Counted from the stretch's first letter, positions 1 through 6,340 are shown. The stretch is 6,340 nt of DNA from Haloarcula sp. (GCA_028275075.1 JAQCNK010000169.1:1-6340), one strand, 5' to 3'. Notes: generated from the sequence alone by a model not told the origin. Numbers and translations: made by a program.

Positions 1-797
1 TCGAGCCCATCGCGCAACGCCGCGTTCATTGGGGCCACCGGCGCCGACTCGCCGGTCCAGCGCTCGAACGCCTCGACGCCCTGGTACAACAACATCCACG
101 CCCCGTCGACGGTGGTCGCACCCGCCGCTTTGGCGTCACGGAGCAGGCGGGTCTCGATGGGAGAGTAGACCGCGTCTAACACCGCGAGATCGCCATGTAA
201 CGTGGCAGCCGGTACCGGTGTCTCGTCTTCGTTCATCCCGACGCTTGTGCAGTTGACCAGCACGTCAGCCTCAGCCACGAGGTCCGTCAGCGCGTCGAGC
301 CCGTGGCCGCTCGCGTTCGGCACCTCGGCCGCCAGATCGTCGGCTTTCGACGCCGTCCGGTTGGCTATCTCGACGGTCATCCCTTCGTCGGCCAGGCCAA
401 AGGCGACGGCGCGACCGGCCCCGCCGGCGCCGACGACGACCGCCGTCCCCGAAAGCGAGACATCATGGTGTTCAAGGGCGCGCACAGCCCCCACAGCGTC
501 CGTGTTATACCCTTTCGGCACCGCTCCCGAGAAGTCGACCGTATTTACCGCACCGATGCGTTCGGCGAGTGGATCGGTGTCGACGGCGTCGATTACATCC
601 TGCTTGAACGGGATTGTGACGTTCAGGCCGGCGACACCCAGTCGTCCTGCGGCATCGACCGCCGCCGCCCCCTCGTCGGCCGGCGGCTCGAAGGTGACGT
701 ATGTCGCGTCGATACCCAGCGCCTCGTAGCCCGCCTCGTGCATTGGTGGCGACAACGAATGTCCCACCGGATTCCCGATGAGCCCGTAGACTTGCAT
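1..797 (-). CDS. aroE: Shikimate dehydrogenase (NADP+), 3' end cut by window
   Basis: Reduces 3-dehydroshikimate to shikimate with NADPH in the cytoplasmic shikimate pathway to aromatic amino acids. The minus strand reads open for 265 codons from the ATG at 797-795 to the window edge. Visible family features are the N-terminal NPVGHSLSP (residues 9-17, with the two substrate-binding serines 14 and 16), NVTIPFK with the catalytic Lys65, AVNT (83-86), GYNTD with the catalytic Asp100, the nucleotide-binding glycine loop GAGGAGRA (123-130), the NRT motif (146-148) expected to contact the NADP phosphate, NCTSVGM (182-188), DAVYSP (208-213) and LLYQG with Gln239. Family members are about 265-285 residues, so only a few C-terminal residues and the stop should be missing. 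The start sits directly before the conserved family N-terminus, and no in-frame upstream start is needed. The gene is transcribed away from the cation exchanger gene across a 206-nt gap. I see nothing broken in it; identity is nearly certain from the motifs. Confidence 0.96.
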   Translation of the reverse strand, partial: MQVYGLIGNPVGHSLSPPMHEAGYEALGIDATYVTFEPPADEGAAAVDAAGRLGVAGLNVTIPFKQDVIDAVDTDPLAERIGAVNTVDFSGAVPKGYNTDAVGAVRALEHHDVSLSGTAVVVGAGGAGRAVAFGLADEGMTVEIANRTASKADDLAAEVPNASGHGLDALTDLVAEADVLVNCTSVGMNEDETPVPAATLHGDLAVLDAVYSPIETRLLRDAKAAGATTVDGAWMLLYQGVEAFERWTGESAPVAPMNAALRDGL

Positions 798-820
798 ACT
801 CGGGTGGGCGCGTCCATCCC

Positions 821-827
821 TCTTGAA
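821..827 (-). promoter_or_regulatory. Candidate TATA box for aroE
   Basis: The minus strand reads TTCAAGA at -30 to -24 from the aroE ATG. This is the spacing expected for a leaderless haloarchaeal transcript, but the sequence is a poor match to the usual A/T-only box. An alternative lies further out: the GTATA in the inverted-repeat arm at 867-880, which would give a leader of roughly 40 nt. Confidence 0.3.
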
Positions 828-866
828 CGCCACGCTCCGGCTTGCGGCGGATGGGTACGGGAACAG

Positions 867-944
867 TATACGGGTCGACAGAACGATTGATAGAAGTCGC
901 CTCCGCCGGACCCCGGCGAATATCTATCAGTGTCGACCCGTATA
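867..944. repeat. Nested inverted repeat between aroE and exchanger gene
   Basis: A perfect 14-bp inverted repeat has arms at 867-880 (TATACGGGTCGACA) and 931-944 (TGTCGACCCGTATA). Nested inside are a 7-bp stem, 888-894 (TGATAGA) with 923-929 (TCTATCA), and a 6-bp hairpin, 904-909 (CGCCGG) with 913-918 (CCGGCG), closed by a 3-nt loop. In total 27 bp pair over 78 nt, interrupted by a 7/1-nt asymmetric bulge and a 9/4-nt internal loop. As RNA from either strand it would fold into one long stem-loop. As DNA it presents the same 14-mer facing outward toward aroE (69 nt from its ATG) and toward the exchanger (59 nt from its GTG). It could be a paired operator, divergent promoters, or a structured leader or small RNA; the sequence does not decide between these. 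No flanking target-site duplication is visible, so a mobile element is less likely. Confidence 0.85.
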
Positions 945-971
945 TCCTACGGTGGCCTGTCGTTTCGCAAC

Positions 972-979
972 TTTTTCTA
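972..979 (+). promoter_or_regulatory. Candidate TATA box for exchanger gene
   Basis: The T-rich stretch TTTTTCTA lies at -32 to -25 from the GTG at 1004. That is the right place for transcription to begin at or just before the start codon, giving a leaderless mRNA. It also supports choosing the GTG at 1004 over the upstream in-frame ATGs at 842 and 851, which lie before this box and before the inverted repeat. A second TATA-like stretch at 940-947 would give a leader of about 30-35 nt. Confidence 0.5.
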
Positions 980-1003
980 CCGGACCGGTGTTCCCCTCTC
1001 CTA

Positions 1004-2389
1004 GTGAGTCGCCTGAGTCATCCGCTTGTTCAACTCGCGGGCGCGACCCTGCTAACCGTCGGCTGGGTCGCAGTCCTGCTTCTGGGTGTCGATCTTGGCG
1101 TTCTGGCGACCGTCGGTATCTCGGGGCTTGCGGTCCTGGGTGGGTCGTTCCTGCTGGCGTGGGGGGCCGAGACCGCCGAGAAAGACGTTCCCAGAGCGTT
1201 CGCTATCGCTGTCCTCGCAGTGCTCGCGGTCGCGCCCGAGTACGCCGTCGACGCACTGTACGCTTGGAACGCCGGGGTGGGCGGCGCGACGGCTGAGGCC
1301 TGTAGCCAGCTAACCGCCGCGCAGATAGCGGCGAGCCAGACGACGCTCGCCCGTGGGTGCCACGACGCGAACTTGGCCATCGCGAACATGACCGGCGCGA
1401 ACCGAATCCTCATCGGTATCGGCTGGGCTGGCATCGCCGCGTTCACTGTCTGGCGGGCCGCCAAGACCCGTGACCCGGCTGTCGAGAAGCGTGCCGGGTT
1501 CCTCAACAGCGCGGTCACGCTGGACCGCGACATCGCGACCGAGATCGCCTTCCTCTTTCTGGCGACCGGCTGGGCGTTCTTCGTGCCGATTGGCGGTGGT
1601 ATCGGTCTGCTCGATACGCTGTTTCTTGTCGGTCTCTATCTCACCTACATCGGGCTGGTGTTGAAATCCGATACCGAGAGCTCGGACCACACTGTCGGTG
1701 TCCCGAAATACTTCCAGAGCTGGTCGCTGCCGTGGCGACCCATGGTGGTTCTGACGTTGTTTGGGTACTCCGGGATCCTCATTTTCACCGCCGTCGAACC
1801 CTTTGCCCACGGGCTCGAATCGATCGGCCTCCAGAACGGCATCCCCGAGTTCTTCATGATTCAGTGGGTCGCGCCGCTGGCGAGCGAATCGCCTGAACTC
1901 ATCGTCGTCGCGGTCCTCGTGAACAAGGCCCGTTCGACGGCCGGCTTCAACGCGCTCATCTCCTCGAAGCTGAACCAGTGGACGCTGCTCATCGGGACCA
2001 TCGCGGTCGTCTACTCGATCGGGCTCGGCGAGCTGGGGACGCTGCCGTTCGACGCGAAGCAGGCCGCCGAGATATGGATTACCGCGGCACAGTCGTACTT
2101 CGCGCTGGCCATCCTGGTCAACTTCGAGATGACGGTTCGGGAGGCCGTCGTCCTCTTTGGCCTGTTTCTTTCGCAGGTGCTCGTCGAATTTGTGCTTATC
2201 CGCGAACTGGTGGCGTTGCCATTTGGGAGCTACGAACTGCTCATCGGCTACACTGTGCTGTATCTCGCCATCGGAACCGCACTGTTCGCTCTGCGGCGGC
2301 AGGCGCTCGCCCGGCTACTTGGCATGGCCGGTGACGCCTTTCGGACGGCGCTGGGGCGGGAACCAATCCACGAGGAACTGGTGGACTGA
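1004..2389 (+). CDS. CaCA-family cation exchanger (Na+/Ca2+ or cation/H+ antiporter-like)
   Basis: Multi-pass membrane protein of 461 residues, probably swapping a cation (Ca2+ or similar) for Na+ or H+ across the cytoplasmic membrane; substrate unknown. About ten to twelve hydrophobic segments are visible, for example near residues 9-28, 33-53, 63-88, 132-150, 177-194, 199-220, 247-264, 281-304, 326-342, 356-372, 380-402 and 409-430. Two halves each carry a degenerate CaCA alpha-repeat. Alpha-1 has AVAPEYAVDALYAW (75-88, acidic Glu79) and, after an unusually long polar insert with two Cys (100 and 119), ANMTGANRILIG (127-138). Alpha-2 has APLASESPELIVVAVLV (290-306, Glu298) and NALISSKLNQWTLLIG (316-331). 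The GTG start is chosen because the conserved membrane protein begins there and a TATA-like box sits about 28 nt upstream. The open frame continues upstream to an ATG at 842, but that extension is hydrophilic, crosses the inverted repeat and looks non-coding. The stop overlaps the dtdA start by one base, so the two are probably co-transcribed. Confidence 0.85.
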   Translation: MSRLSHPLVQLAGATLLTVGWVAVLLLGVDLGVLATVGISGLAVLGGSFLLAWGAETAEKDVPRAFAIAVLAVLAVAPEYAVDALYAWNAGVGGATAEACSQLTAAQIAASQTTLARGCHDANLAIANMTGANRILIGIGWAGIAAFTVWRAAKTRDPAVEKRAGFLNSAVTLDRDIATEIAFLFLATGWAFFVPIGGGIGLLDTLFLVGLYLTYIGLVLKSDTESSDHTVGVPKYFQSWSLPWRPMVVLTLFGYSGILIFTAVEPFAHGLESIGLQNGIPEFFMIQWVAPLASESPELIVVAVLVNKARSTAGFNALISSKLNQWTLLIGTIAVVYSIGLGELGTLPFDAKQAAEIWITAAQSYFALAILVNFEMTVREAVVLFGLFLSQVLVEFVLIRELVALPFGSYELLIGYTVLYLAIGTALFALRRQALARLLGMAGDAFRTALGREPIHEELVD

Positions 2390-3744
2390 TGCTCGCGATA
2401 GTCGTCTCTCGAGCCGACGAGGCCAGCGCTCACATCGGCGAGCAGCTGCTGGAGATAGCTGACTGGACCGAGACCGTCGACGACAGCCGCTCCGACGCCG
2501 ACGGGGGCGGAACCGTCTACCGGACCGACGGCGCCGAACTCCGGGAGTTCAAGCGACGCCACCTGGAACTCAAAGACCCGGCCGCGGCGTTCGAGCAGCC
2601 TGAGATGCTGGTGTTCGCGTCCAAGCACGCCGGCGAAACCGACGAGCTGTTGACCGCTCATCCAACCGGTAACTTCGGCGACGCGGAGTACGGCGGGGAG
2701 AGCGGTCAGTTCGCTCGGGCGCCACCGAACGCTCACCGCGCCGTCGTCACTGCGCTTGAAGAACACGCCCCCGAGGAGTACGACGTTGGGATTGAGTGTA
2801 CCCACCACGGACCGACCGATATCGGCGTCCCGTCGATGTTCGTCGAGGTCGGCAGCGCGCGAGAGCAGTGGCGCGACCCCGCGGCTGCGCGGGCAGCCGC
2901 AAGGGCGATGCTCGACCTTCGTGGGACGGCGGCTGACACCCCAACCGAGGGCGGTACCCGGCGCCAGCTCGTCGGGTTCGGTGGCGGCCACTACGTTCCC
3001 CGCTTCGAGCGGGTTGTCCGCGAAACGGACTGGGCGGTCGGTCACATCGCTGCCGACTGGTGTCTGACCGCACTGGCGGAGTGGGCGTCCGACGACACCG
3101 AGTCCGAGGCCGTCATCGAGCGCGCGTTCGCGGCCAGCGGGGCGACGTATGCACTGGTTACCGGCGACCACCCCGACCTGGTTGCCACTATCAGGTCGCT
3201 GGGCTATCGGGTCGTCAACGAGCGGTTCCTCCACGAGACGACCGGTGTCCCACTCGAATTCGCCGACGCGGCCGAGACGGCAGTCGAACCGGTCAGTGAG
3301 GGGCTCCGCTTCGGGGATGGGGCTACCGATCCGGCCGAGTCGTGGCGCGTCGTTGACTTGCCCGCGGAACTGCTCGCCGAGACGACCGGGATCGACACAG
3401 AGGGCGTCCGCTCGTGGTTCGAGTCGAACACACTGGCGTTTGGAACTGAACAGCAGGGTACCGTTGTGACCGGGCCGGCCGTCCTCGACGCGGGGACCGA
3501 CCGTTCCGCCGTCGTCGATGCACTGGCCGAGGTGCTCGGACAGCGATACGACAGCGTCGAGCGCGATGGGGAGGAACTTCGCGCTCGCGAGCAACGGTTC
3601 GATCCCGACCTCGCGGCCACGCTTGGTATCCCCGAAGGGCCGAAGTACGGACGGCTGTCCGCCGGGCAGTCCGTCGAGGTAAACGGGCGTGAAATAGAGC
3701 CTGAGACGGTCCAAAGCGAGCGTCTCCGTCGTTTCACTCTGTAG
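2389..3744 (+). CDS. dtdA: D-aminoacyl-tRNA deacylase, archaeal DTD2 type
   Basis: Hydrolyses D-amino acids wrongly attached to tRNA, a cytoplasmic translation proofreading step. The 451-residue protein shows the hallmarks of the archaeal/plant DTD2 (GEK1) family: N-terminal MLAIVVSRAD, then VFASKHAGETDELLTAHPTGNF (75-96), the histidine-containing IECTHHGPTDIG (135-146), PSMFVEVGS (148-156), Trp161-Arg-Asp, and FGGGHYVPRF (197-206). The catalytic-type core appears to end near residue 285. The remaining ~165 residues are an acidic extension not found in the shorter (about 270-280 residue) thermophile homologues I recall; near its end it has GIPEGPKYGRLSAGQSVEV (413-431). The ATG at 2389 shares its A with the exchanger stop codon (TGATG), which suggests translational coupling; only a weak GGTGG lies 4 nt before it. 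There is no frameshift or missing motif. The function of the C-terminal extension is unknown to me. Confidence 0.95.
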   Translation: MLAIVVSRADEASAHIGEQLLEIADWTETVDDSRSDADGGGTVYRTDGAELREFKRRHLELKDPAAAFEQPEMLVFASKHAGETDELLTAHPTGNFGDAEYGGESGQFARAPPNAHRAVVTALEEHAPEEYDVGIECTHHGPTDIGVPSMFVEVGSAREQWRDPAAARAAARAMLDLRGTAADTPTEGGTRRQLVGFGGGHYVPRFERVVRETDWAVGHIAADWCLTALAEWASDDTESEAVIERAFAASGATYALVTGDHPDLVATIRSLGYRVVNERFLHETTGVPLEFADAAETAVEPVSEGLRFGDGATDPAESWRVVDLPAELLAETTGIDTEGVRSWFESNTLAFGTEQQGTVVTGPAVLDAGTDRSAVVDALAEVLGQRYDSVERDGEELRAREQRFDPDLAATLGIPEGPKYGRLSAGQSVEVNGREIEPETVQSERLRRFTL

Positions 3745-3788
3745 GAAGCGGCGAGTGAGACCGTCGGTCACCTGTCTGACGCAGGGGG

Positions 3789-3797
3789 AAAACTAAT
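3789..3797 (+). promoter_or_regulatory. Candidate promoter (BRE/TATA) for ftsZ1
   Basis: AAAACTAAT at -38 to -30 from the ftsZ1 ATG is the best TATA-like box in the 82-nt gap after dtdA. It predicts transcription starting within about 10 nt of the start codon, so the mRNA would be leaderless or nearly so. A second AT-rich stretch (TTTAAAT, 3820-3826) directly abuts the ATG and is too close to drive full-length ftsZ1 by itself. No Shine-Dalgarno is seen. Confidence 0.5.
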
Positions 3798-3826
3798 GAG
3801 GGTTCGTATGTAACGGGGATTTAAAT

Positions 3827-4993
3827 ATGGACTCGATAATTGACGACGCCATCGACGAGGCCGAAGAGGACCGCGAAGAACGCGGTGACCTCTCGACCAA
3901 TACCCAGAGCGATCCGGCCACAGATGGGGAAGATACATTCACCTCCGGAGCGATGACAAACGACGAACTCGCGGATGTCGTCAAGGATCTCGAGACCAAG
4001 ATAACAGTCGTCGGCTGTGGTGGCGCCGGCGGTAACACGGTCACTCGGATGATGGAAGAGGGCATCCACGGTGCGAAGCTGATCGCCGCGAACACGGACG
4101 CCCAGCACCTCGCCGACGAGGTCGAGGCAGACACGAAGATTCTGATGGGTCGCGAACGGACCGGTGGTCGCGGTGCAGGTTCAGTTCCGAAAATCGGTGA
4201 GGAAGCCGCCCAGGAAGATATTGAGGACATTCAGCAGTCTATTTCCGGGTCGGACATGGTGTTTGTCACCGCTGGTCTCGGTGGCGGGACGGGGACGGGC
4301 TCAGCCCCCGTCGTTGCACAGGCCGCCCAGGATGAAGGAGCACTCACAATCTCCATCGTCACGATTCCATTTACCGCCGAAGGCGAGCGGCGTCGCGCTA
4401 ACGCCGACGCGGGCCTGGAACGCCTGCGATCGGTTTCCGATACCGTCATCGTCGTGCCGAACGACCGCCTGCTGGACTACGCACCCAGCATGCCGCTGCA
4501 GGACGCGTTCAAGATCTGTGACCGCGTGCTGATGCGGTCGGTAAAGGGGATGACCGAACTCATCACCAAGCCCGGACTGGTCAACGTGGACTTCGCCGAC
4601 GTTCGCACTATCATGGAAAACGGTGGTGTCGCAATGATCGGACTGGGCGAGTCAGATAGCGAGAATATGGCCCAGGACTCTATCCGGTCCGCGCTTCGTT
4701 CGCCCCTGCTGGACGTGGAGTTCGACGGTGCTAGCTCCGCACTCGTCAACGTCGTCGGCGGTCCCGACATGAGCATTGAACAGGCCGAAGGCGTCGTCGA
4801 GGAGATTTACGACCGTATCGACCCCGACGCCCGTATCATCTGGGGCGCCTCGATAAACAACGATTTCCAGGGGAAGATGGAAACGATGATCGTCGTCACC
4901 GGTGTCGAGAGTCCACAGATCTACGGCCAGAGCGAGGCACAACAGGAGCATGCCACACAGCAGGCCGACAACGATATCGAATTTGTCGAGTGA
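3827..4993 (+). CDS. ftsZ1: Cell division tubulin homologue FtsZ1
   Basis: GTPase that polymerises at mid-cell to organise the division ring; in haloarchaea FtsZ1 is known to work alongside FtsZ2. The protein has 388 residues. An acidic N-terminal extension (about 1-55, conserved opening [14 protein letters not shown]) precedes the GTP-binding domain starting at [13 protein letters not shown] (58-70). The tubulin/FtsZ signature GGGTGTG is at 152-158. [13 protein letters not shown] (181-193) follows. The T7 synergy loop [10 protein letters not shown] (250-259) carries the catalytic acidic residues Asp255 and Asp258. The C-terminal domain runs to about 360, then a short polar tail ends in DIEFVE, the likely partner-binding tip. 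The ATG is chosen because the acidic N-terminus is typical of haloarchaeal FtsZ1; an internal ATG at 3953 would remove it. Assignment to FtsZ1 rather than FtsZ2 rests mainly on the adjacent secE-spt5 genes, which is an inference from known gene order. The FtsZ family call itself is certain. Confidence 0.97.
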   Translation: MDSIIDDAIDEAEEDREERGDLSTNTQSDPATDGEDTFTSGAMTNDELADVVKDLETKITVVGCGGAGGNTVTRMMEEGIHGAKLIAANTDAQHLADEVEADTKILMGRERTGGRGAGSVPKIGEEAAQEDIEDIQQSISGSDMVFVTAGLGGGTGTGSAPVVAQAAQDEGALTISIVTIPFTAEGERRRANADAGLERLRSVSDTVIVVPNDRLLDYAPSMPLQDAFKICDRVLMRSVKGMTELITKPGLVNVDFADVRTIMENGGVAMIGLGESDSENMAQDSIRSALRSPLLDVEFDGASSALVNVVGGPDMSIEQAEGVVEEIYDRIDPDARIIWGASINNDFQGKMETMIVVTGVESPQIYGQSEAQQEHATQQADNDIEFVE

Positions 4994-5109
4994 TACCGGC
5001 GGCCGTCTCACACCGAGTTCATTCACCGTTTTGGGGAAGCAGTATCAATGAACGCACAGCTACTAGTCGGTCTGGCGCCGACGACGGCCATCTCGGAAGC
5101 GGACCACAA

Positions 5110-5118
5110 TATAGAAAA
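5110..5118 (+). promoter_or_regulatory. Candidate TATA box for secE-spt5
   Basis: TATAGAAAA centred about 28 nt before the secE ATG is the strongest TATA-like box in the window. Its spacing predicts a leaderless transcript starting near 5138-5142. It means secE-spt5 can be transcribed independently of ftsZ1 even though all three share a strand. Confidence 0.6.
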
Positions 5119-5141
5119 GCGGCCGTGCGGTAAGCCTCGAT

Positions 5142-5321
5142 ATGAACGTTCCGTACGACCTCACCTCCTACATTCGGGTACTCAAACTGGCGAGTACGCC
5201 CGACTTTGAGGAGTTCTCCCAAATTGCAAAGATTGCCGGTGCCGGTATCCTGCTCGTCGGCCTCATCGGTTTCATCATCTTCGCCCTGATGACGTTCGTC
5301 CCAGGCAGCAAGCCGGTGTAA
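5142..5321 (+). CDS. secE: Preprotein translocase subunit SecE (Sec61 gamma)
   Basis: Small essential clamp subunit of the SecYE-beta protein-conducting channel in the cytoplasmic membrane. The 59-residue protein has the archaeal SecE/Sec61-gamma layout. A short N-terminus is followed by an amphipathic surface helix ([22 protein letters not shown], about 10-31), then a single membrane segment (about 32-53, rich in G, I, L, V and F), and a short tail ending GSKPV. The length matches haloarchaeal SecE. The ATG at 5142 is supported by the TATA-like box 25-32 nt upstream and by the family N-terminus. The stop is 4 nt before spt5; linkage of secE to spt5/nusG is a widespread arrangement in archaea and bacteria and supports both calls. 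This gene is easy to miss because of its length. Confidence 0.94.
   Translation: MNVPYDLTSYIRVLKLASTPDFEEFSQIAKIAGAGILLVGLIGFIIFALMTFVPGSKPV
5315..5318 (+). promoter_or_regulatory. Possible Shine-Dalgarno of spt5
   Basis: GGTG inside the last codons of secE lies 7 nt before the spt5 ATG. It can pair with the CACC of the archaeal 16S rRNA tail. Together with the 4-nt gap between the genes it fits coupled or reinitiated translation of spt5 after secE. Confidence 0.4.
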
Positions 5322-5325
5322 GCAG

Positions 5326-5763
5326 ATGGGCATCTACGCAGTCAAAACCACGGCGAGCCAGGAACGGACCGTTGCAGACATGATAATCACCCGTGAAGAG
5401 CCGGATATCCATGCCGCGCTGGCACCCGACTCGCTGACAAGCTACGTGATGGTCGAAGCCGACGATCACAACGTCTTCGATCGTATCCTCGACGAGATTC
5501 CCCACGCTAACGGCGTCGTTCAGGGGGAGTCCTCGATGGCAGAAGTCGAGCACTTCCTCTCCCCGAAACCCGACGTGGAGGGGATCGCCGAAGGCGACAT
5601 CGTCGAACTCATCGCCGGTCCGTTCAAGGGCGAGAAAGCCCAGGTCCAGCGTATCGACGAAGGCAAAGATCAGGTCACCGTCGAACTGTACGAAGCGACG
5701 GTCCCGATTCCGGTCACTGTGCGTGGTGACCAGATTCGCGTGCTGGATAGCGAGGAACGGTAG
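5326..5763 (+). CDS. spt5: Transcription elongation factor Spt5 (NusG family)
   Basis: Binds RNA polymerase over the clamp, together with Spt4, and keeps it processive. The 145-residue protein has the two-domain archaeal form. An NGN domain occupies about 1-82 ([20 protein letters not shown] at the start, SYVMVEAD at 39-46, then the VVQGE and FLSPKP segments). A KOW domain spans about 88-140 ([23 protein letters not shown], ending in RGDQIRVL). The length is right for archaeal Spt5, which lacks the acidic insert found in some bacterial NusG proteins. The ATG 4 nt after secE is fixed by the conserved GIYAVKTT opening. It is very probably co-transcribed with secE from the promoter before secE. 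Nothing is truncated or odd. Confidence 0.97.
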   Translation: MGIYAVKTTASQERTVADMIITREEPDIHAALAPDSLTSYVMVEADDHNVFDRILDEIPHANGVVQGESSMAEVEHFLSPKPDVEGIAEGDIVELIAGPFKGEKAQVQRIDEGKDQVTVELYEATVPIPVTVRGDQIRVLDSEER

Positions 5764-5776
5764 GACGGCGGGCAGG

Positions 5777-5793
5777 CGGCGACAGTGTCGCCG
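5777..5793 (+). terminator. Hairpin after spt5, possible transcript end
   Basis: A perfect 7-bp stem, CGGCGAC (5777-5783) with GTCGCCG (5787-5793), closes a 3-nt loop 13 nt after the spt5 stop. No U-run follows directly, and archaeal termination relies mainly on U-tracts, so this may instead be a 3'-end stabilising structure. A short T-run is found only at 5813-5815. Confidence 0.35.
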
Positions 5794-5830
5794 AACCGTT
5801 GGTAAAAACGTCGTTTGACCCTCCGTTGGG

Positions 5831-5839
5831 CTTTCACTA
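5831..5839 (+). promoter_or_regulatory. Candidate TATA box for ABC ATPase gene
   Basis: CTTTCACTA lies at -35 to -27 from the ATG at 5866, which is suitable spacing for a near-leaderless transcript, although its sequence is only a moderate match. The A-rich GTAAAAACG at 5802-5810 is an alternative that would give a leader of about 30 nt. Confidence 0.3.
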
Positions 5840-5865
5840 GCGCGTCGTGATCGTTCGGGTACAGA

Positions 5866-6340
5866 ATGGTAGCTATCCGAACAGACGGGTTGACAAAGCG
5901 GTTTGGCGATGTCGTCGCCGTCGATGCGATAGACCTCACAACTCAAGAGGGCGAGGTGTTTGGCTTTCTGGGGCCAAACGGCGCGGGGAAGTCAACGACT
6001 ATCAACCTCCTGCTCGATTTCATCCGCCCAACCGACGGGAGCGTTGAGGTGCTGGGCATGGACGCCCAGCAGAACCCGGCAGCAATCCGGCGGCGTGTCG
6101 GCGTCCTCCCGGACGGGTACGGCTTCGACGACCCGTTGACCGGTCGCGAGTATCTAGCATGGGCCATTCGAAATAAGAGCGCAGATGACGACCCAGACGA
6201 ACTGCTCAGCCTTGTCGGATTAACCGATGACGCCAGCCGACTGGCCGGCGAGTACTCAAAGGGGATGCAACAGCGCCTGGCGTTCGCCATCGCGCTGGTC
6301 GGCGACCCTGACCTGCTGATTTTGGACGAACCATCGACGG
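5866..6340 (+). CDS. ABC transporter ATP-binding protein, 3' end cut by window
   Basis: Cytoplasmic ATPase subunit that powers a membrane permease, of the CcmA/ABC-2 export type (COG1131-like); the cargo cannot be told. The first 158 residues are present. They include IRTDGLTKRFGDVVAVD (4-20), Walker A GPNGAGKST (36-44), a Q-loop region VGVLPDGYGFDDPLT (78-92) in which Asp83 stands where many ABC ATPases have Gln, the signature YSKGMQQRL (130-138, a variant of LSGGQ typical of this subfamily), and Walker B LLILDEP (150-156), after which the window ends. A full protein would be roughly 240-320 residues, with a permease gene expected next. The ATG gives the standard short N-terminus before the first strand. 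It follows spt5 on the same strand after 102 nt with its own possible promoter, so it is probably a separate unit. Confidence 0.95.
   Translation, partial: MVAIRTDGLTKRFGDVVAVDAIDLTTQEGEVFGFLGPNGAGKSTTINLLLDFIRPTDGSVEVLGMDAQQNPAAIRRRVGVLPDGYGFDDPLTGREYLAWAIRNKSADDDPDELLSLVGLTDDASRLAGEYSKGMQQRLAFAIALVGDPDLLILDEPST

Noticed and set aside
303..890. Plus-strand open frame of 195 codons over aroE
   Set aside because: It is antisense to aroE, whose minus-strand reading shows every catalytic motif; the plus frame shows no family features.
867..944. tRNA or tRNA-like gene (78 nt)
   Set aside because: The length fits, but a 14-bp continuous outer stem with nested inner stems is not a cloverleaf, and no T-loop (GTTCRANYC) is present.
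842..1003. N-terminal extension of the exchanger from ATG 842 (or 851)
   Set aside because: The 54 extra residues are hydrophilic, unlike the family, cross the inverted repeat, and lie upstream of the TATA-like box at 972-979. High GC content makes such open stretches common.
2881..2900. 8-bp inverted repeat with 4-nt loop inside dtdA
   Set aside because: It encodes the alanine/arginine-rich stretch AARAAAR of DtdA; GC-rich codons alone explain it.
2248..3771. Long minus-strand open frame (507 codons) opposite dtdA
   Set aside because: It is antisense to a clearly recognisable DtdA, has no recognisable motifs, and is the typical stop-poor antisense frame of GC-rich haloarchaeal genes.
5048..5224. 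Small open frame starting at ATG 5048 between ftsZ1 and secE
   Set aside because: It overlaps secE out of frame, includes the secE promoter box, and has no recognisable protein features.
5806..5816. Short A/T-rich inverted repeat AAACG-T-CGTTT
   Set aside because: Only 5 bp with a 1-nt centre; expected by chance in a window this size.

Overview
The window looks like chromosomal DNA of a halophilic archaeon (Halobacteria). The evidence is the high GC content, the strongly acidic proteins, the archaeal-type Spt5 and SecE, an archaeal D-aminoacyl-tRNA deacylase, and starts that lack a clear Shine-Dalgarno but have AT-rich TATA-like boxes about 25-35 nt upstream. A Haloarcula-like genus is my guess from overall feel only.

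Layout: the left end carries aroE (shikimate dehydrogenase) on the minus strand, cut by the window edge just before its stop. A 206-nt divergent intergenic region follows and holds a striking 78-nt nested inverted repeat. Next, on the plus strand, are a CaCA-type cation exchanger (GTG start) and dtdA, which overlaps it by one base. After an 82-nt gap with a promoter comes ftsZ1. A 148-nt gap with a second promoter leads to secE and spt5, 4 nt apart. After 102 nt the window ends inside an ABC-transporter ATPase gene. Seven protein genes account for most of the sequence. No RNA gene, IS element, CRISPR array or prophage is visible.

How the genes fit together: the window is mostly housekeeping. 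It covers aromatic amino acid synthesis (aroE), ion exchange, translation quality control (dtdA), cell division (ftsZ1), protein export (secE), transcription elongation (spt5), and export or membrane transport (ABC ATPase). The exchanger-dtdA pair and the secE-spt5 pair look translationally coupled. The ftsZ1-secE-spt5 order is a familiar haloarchaeal neighbourhood, and it is the main reason for choosing FtsZ1 over FtsZ2.

I do not see a convincing new multi-gene system. The best unexplained signal is the nested inverted repeat at 867-944, whose two perfect 14-bp arms place the same 14-mer pointing outward at both divergent genes.
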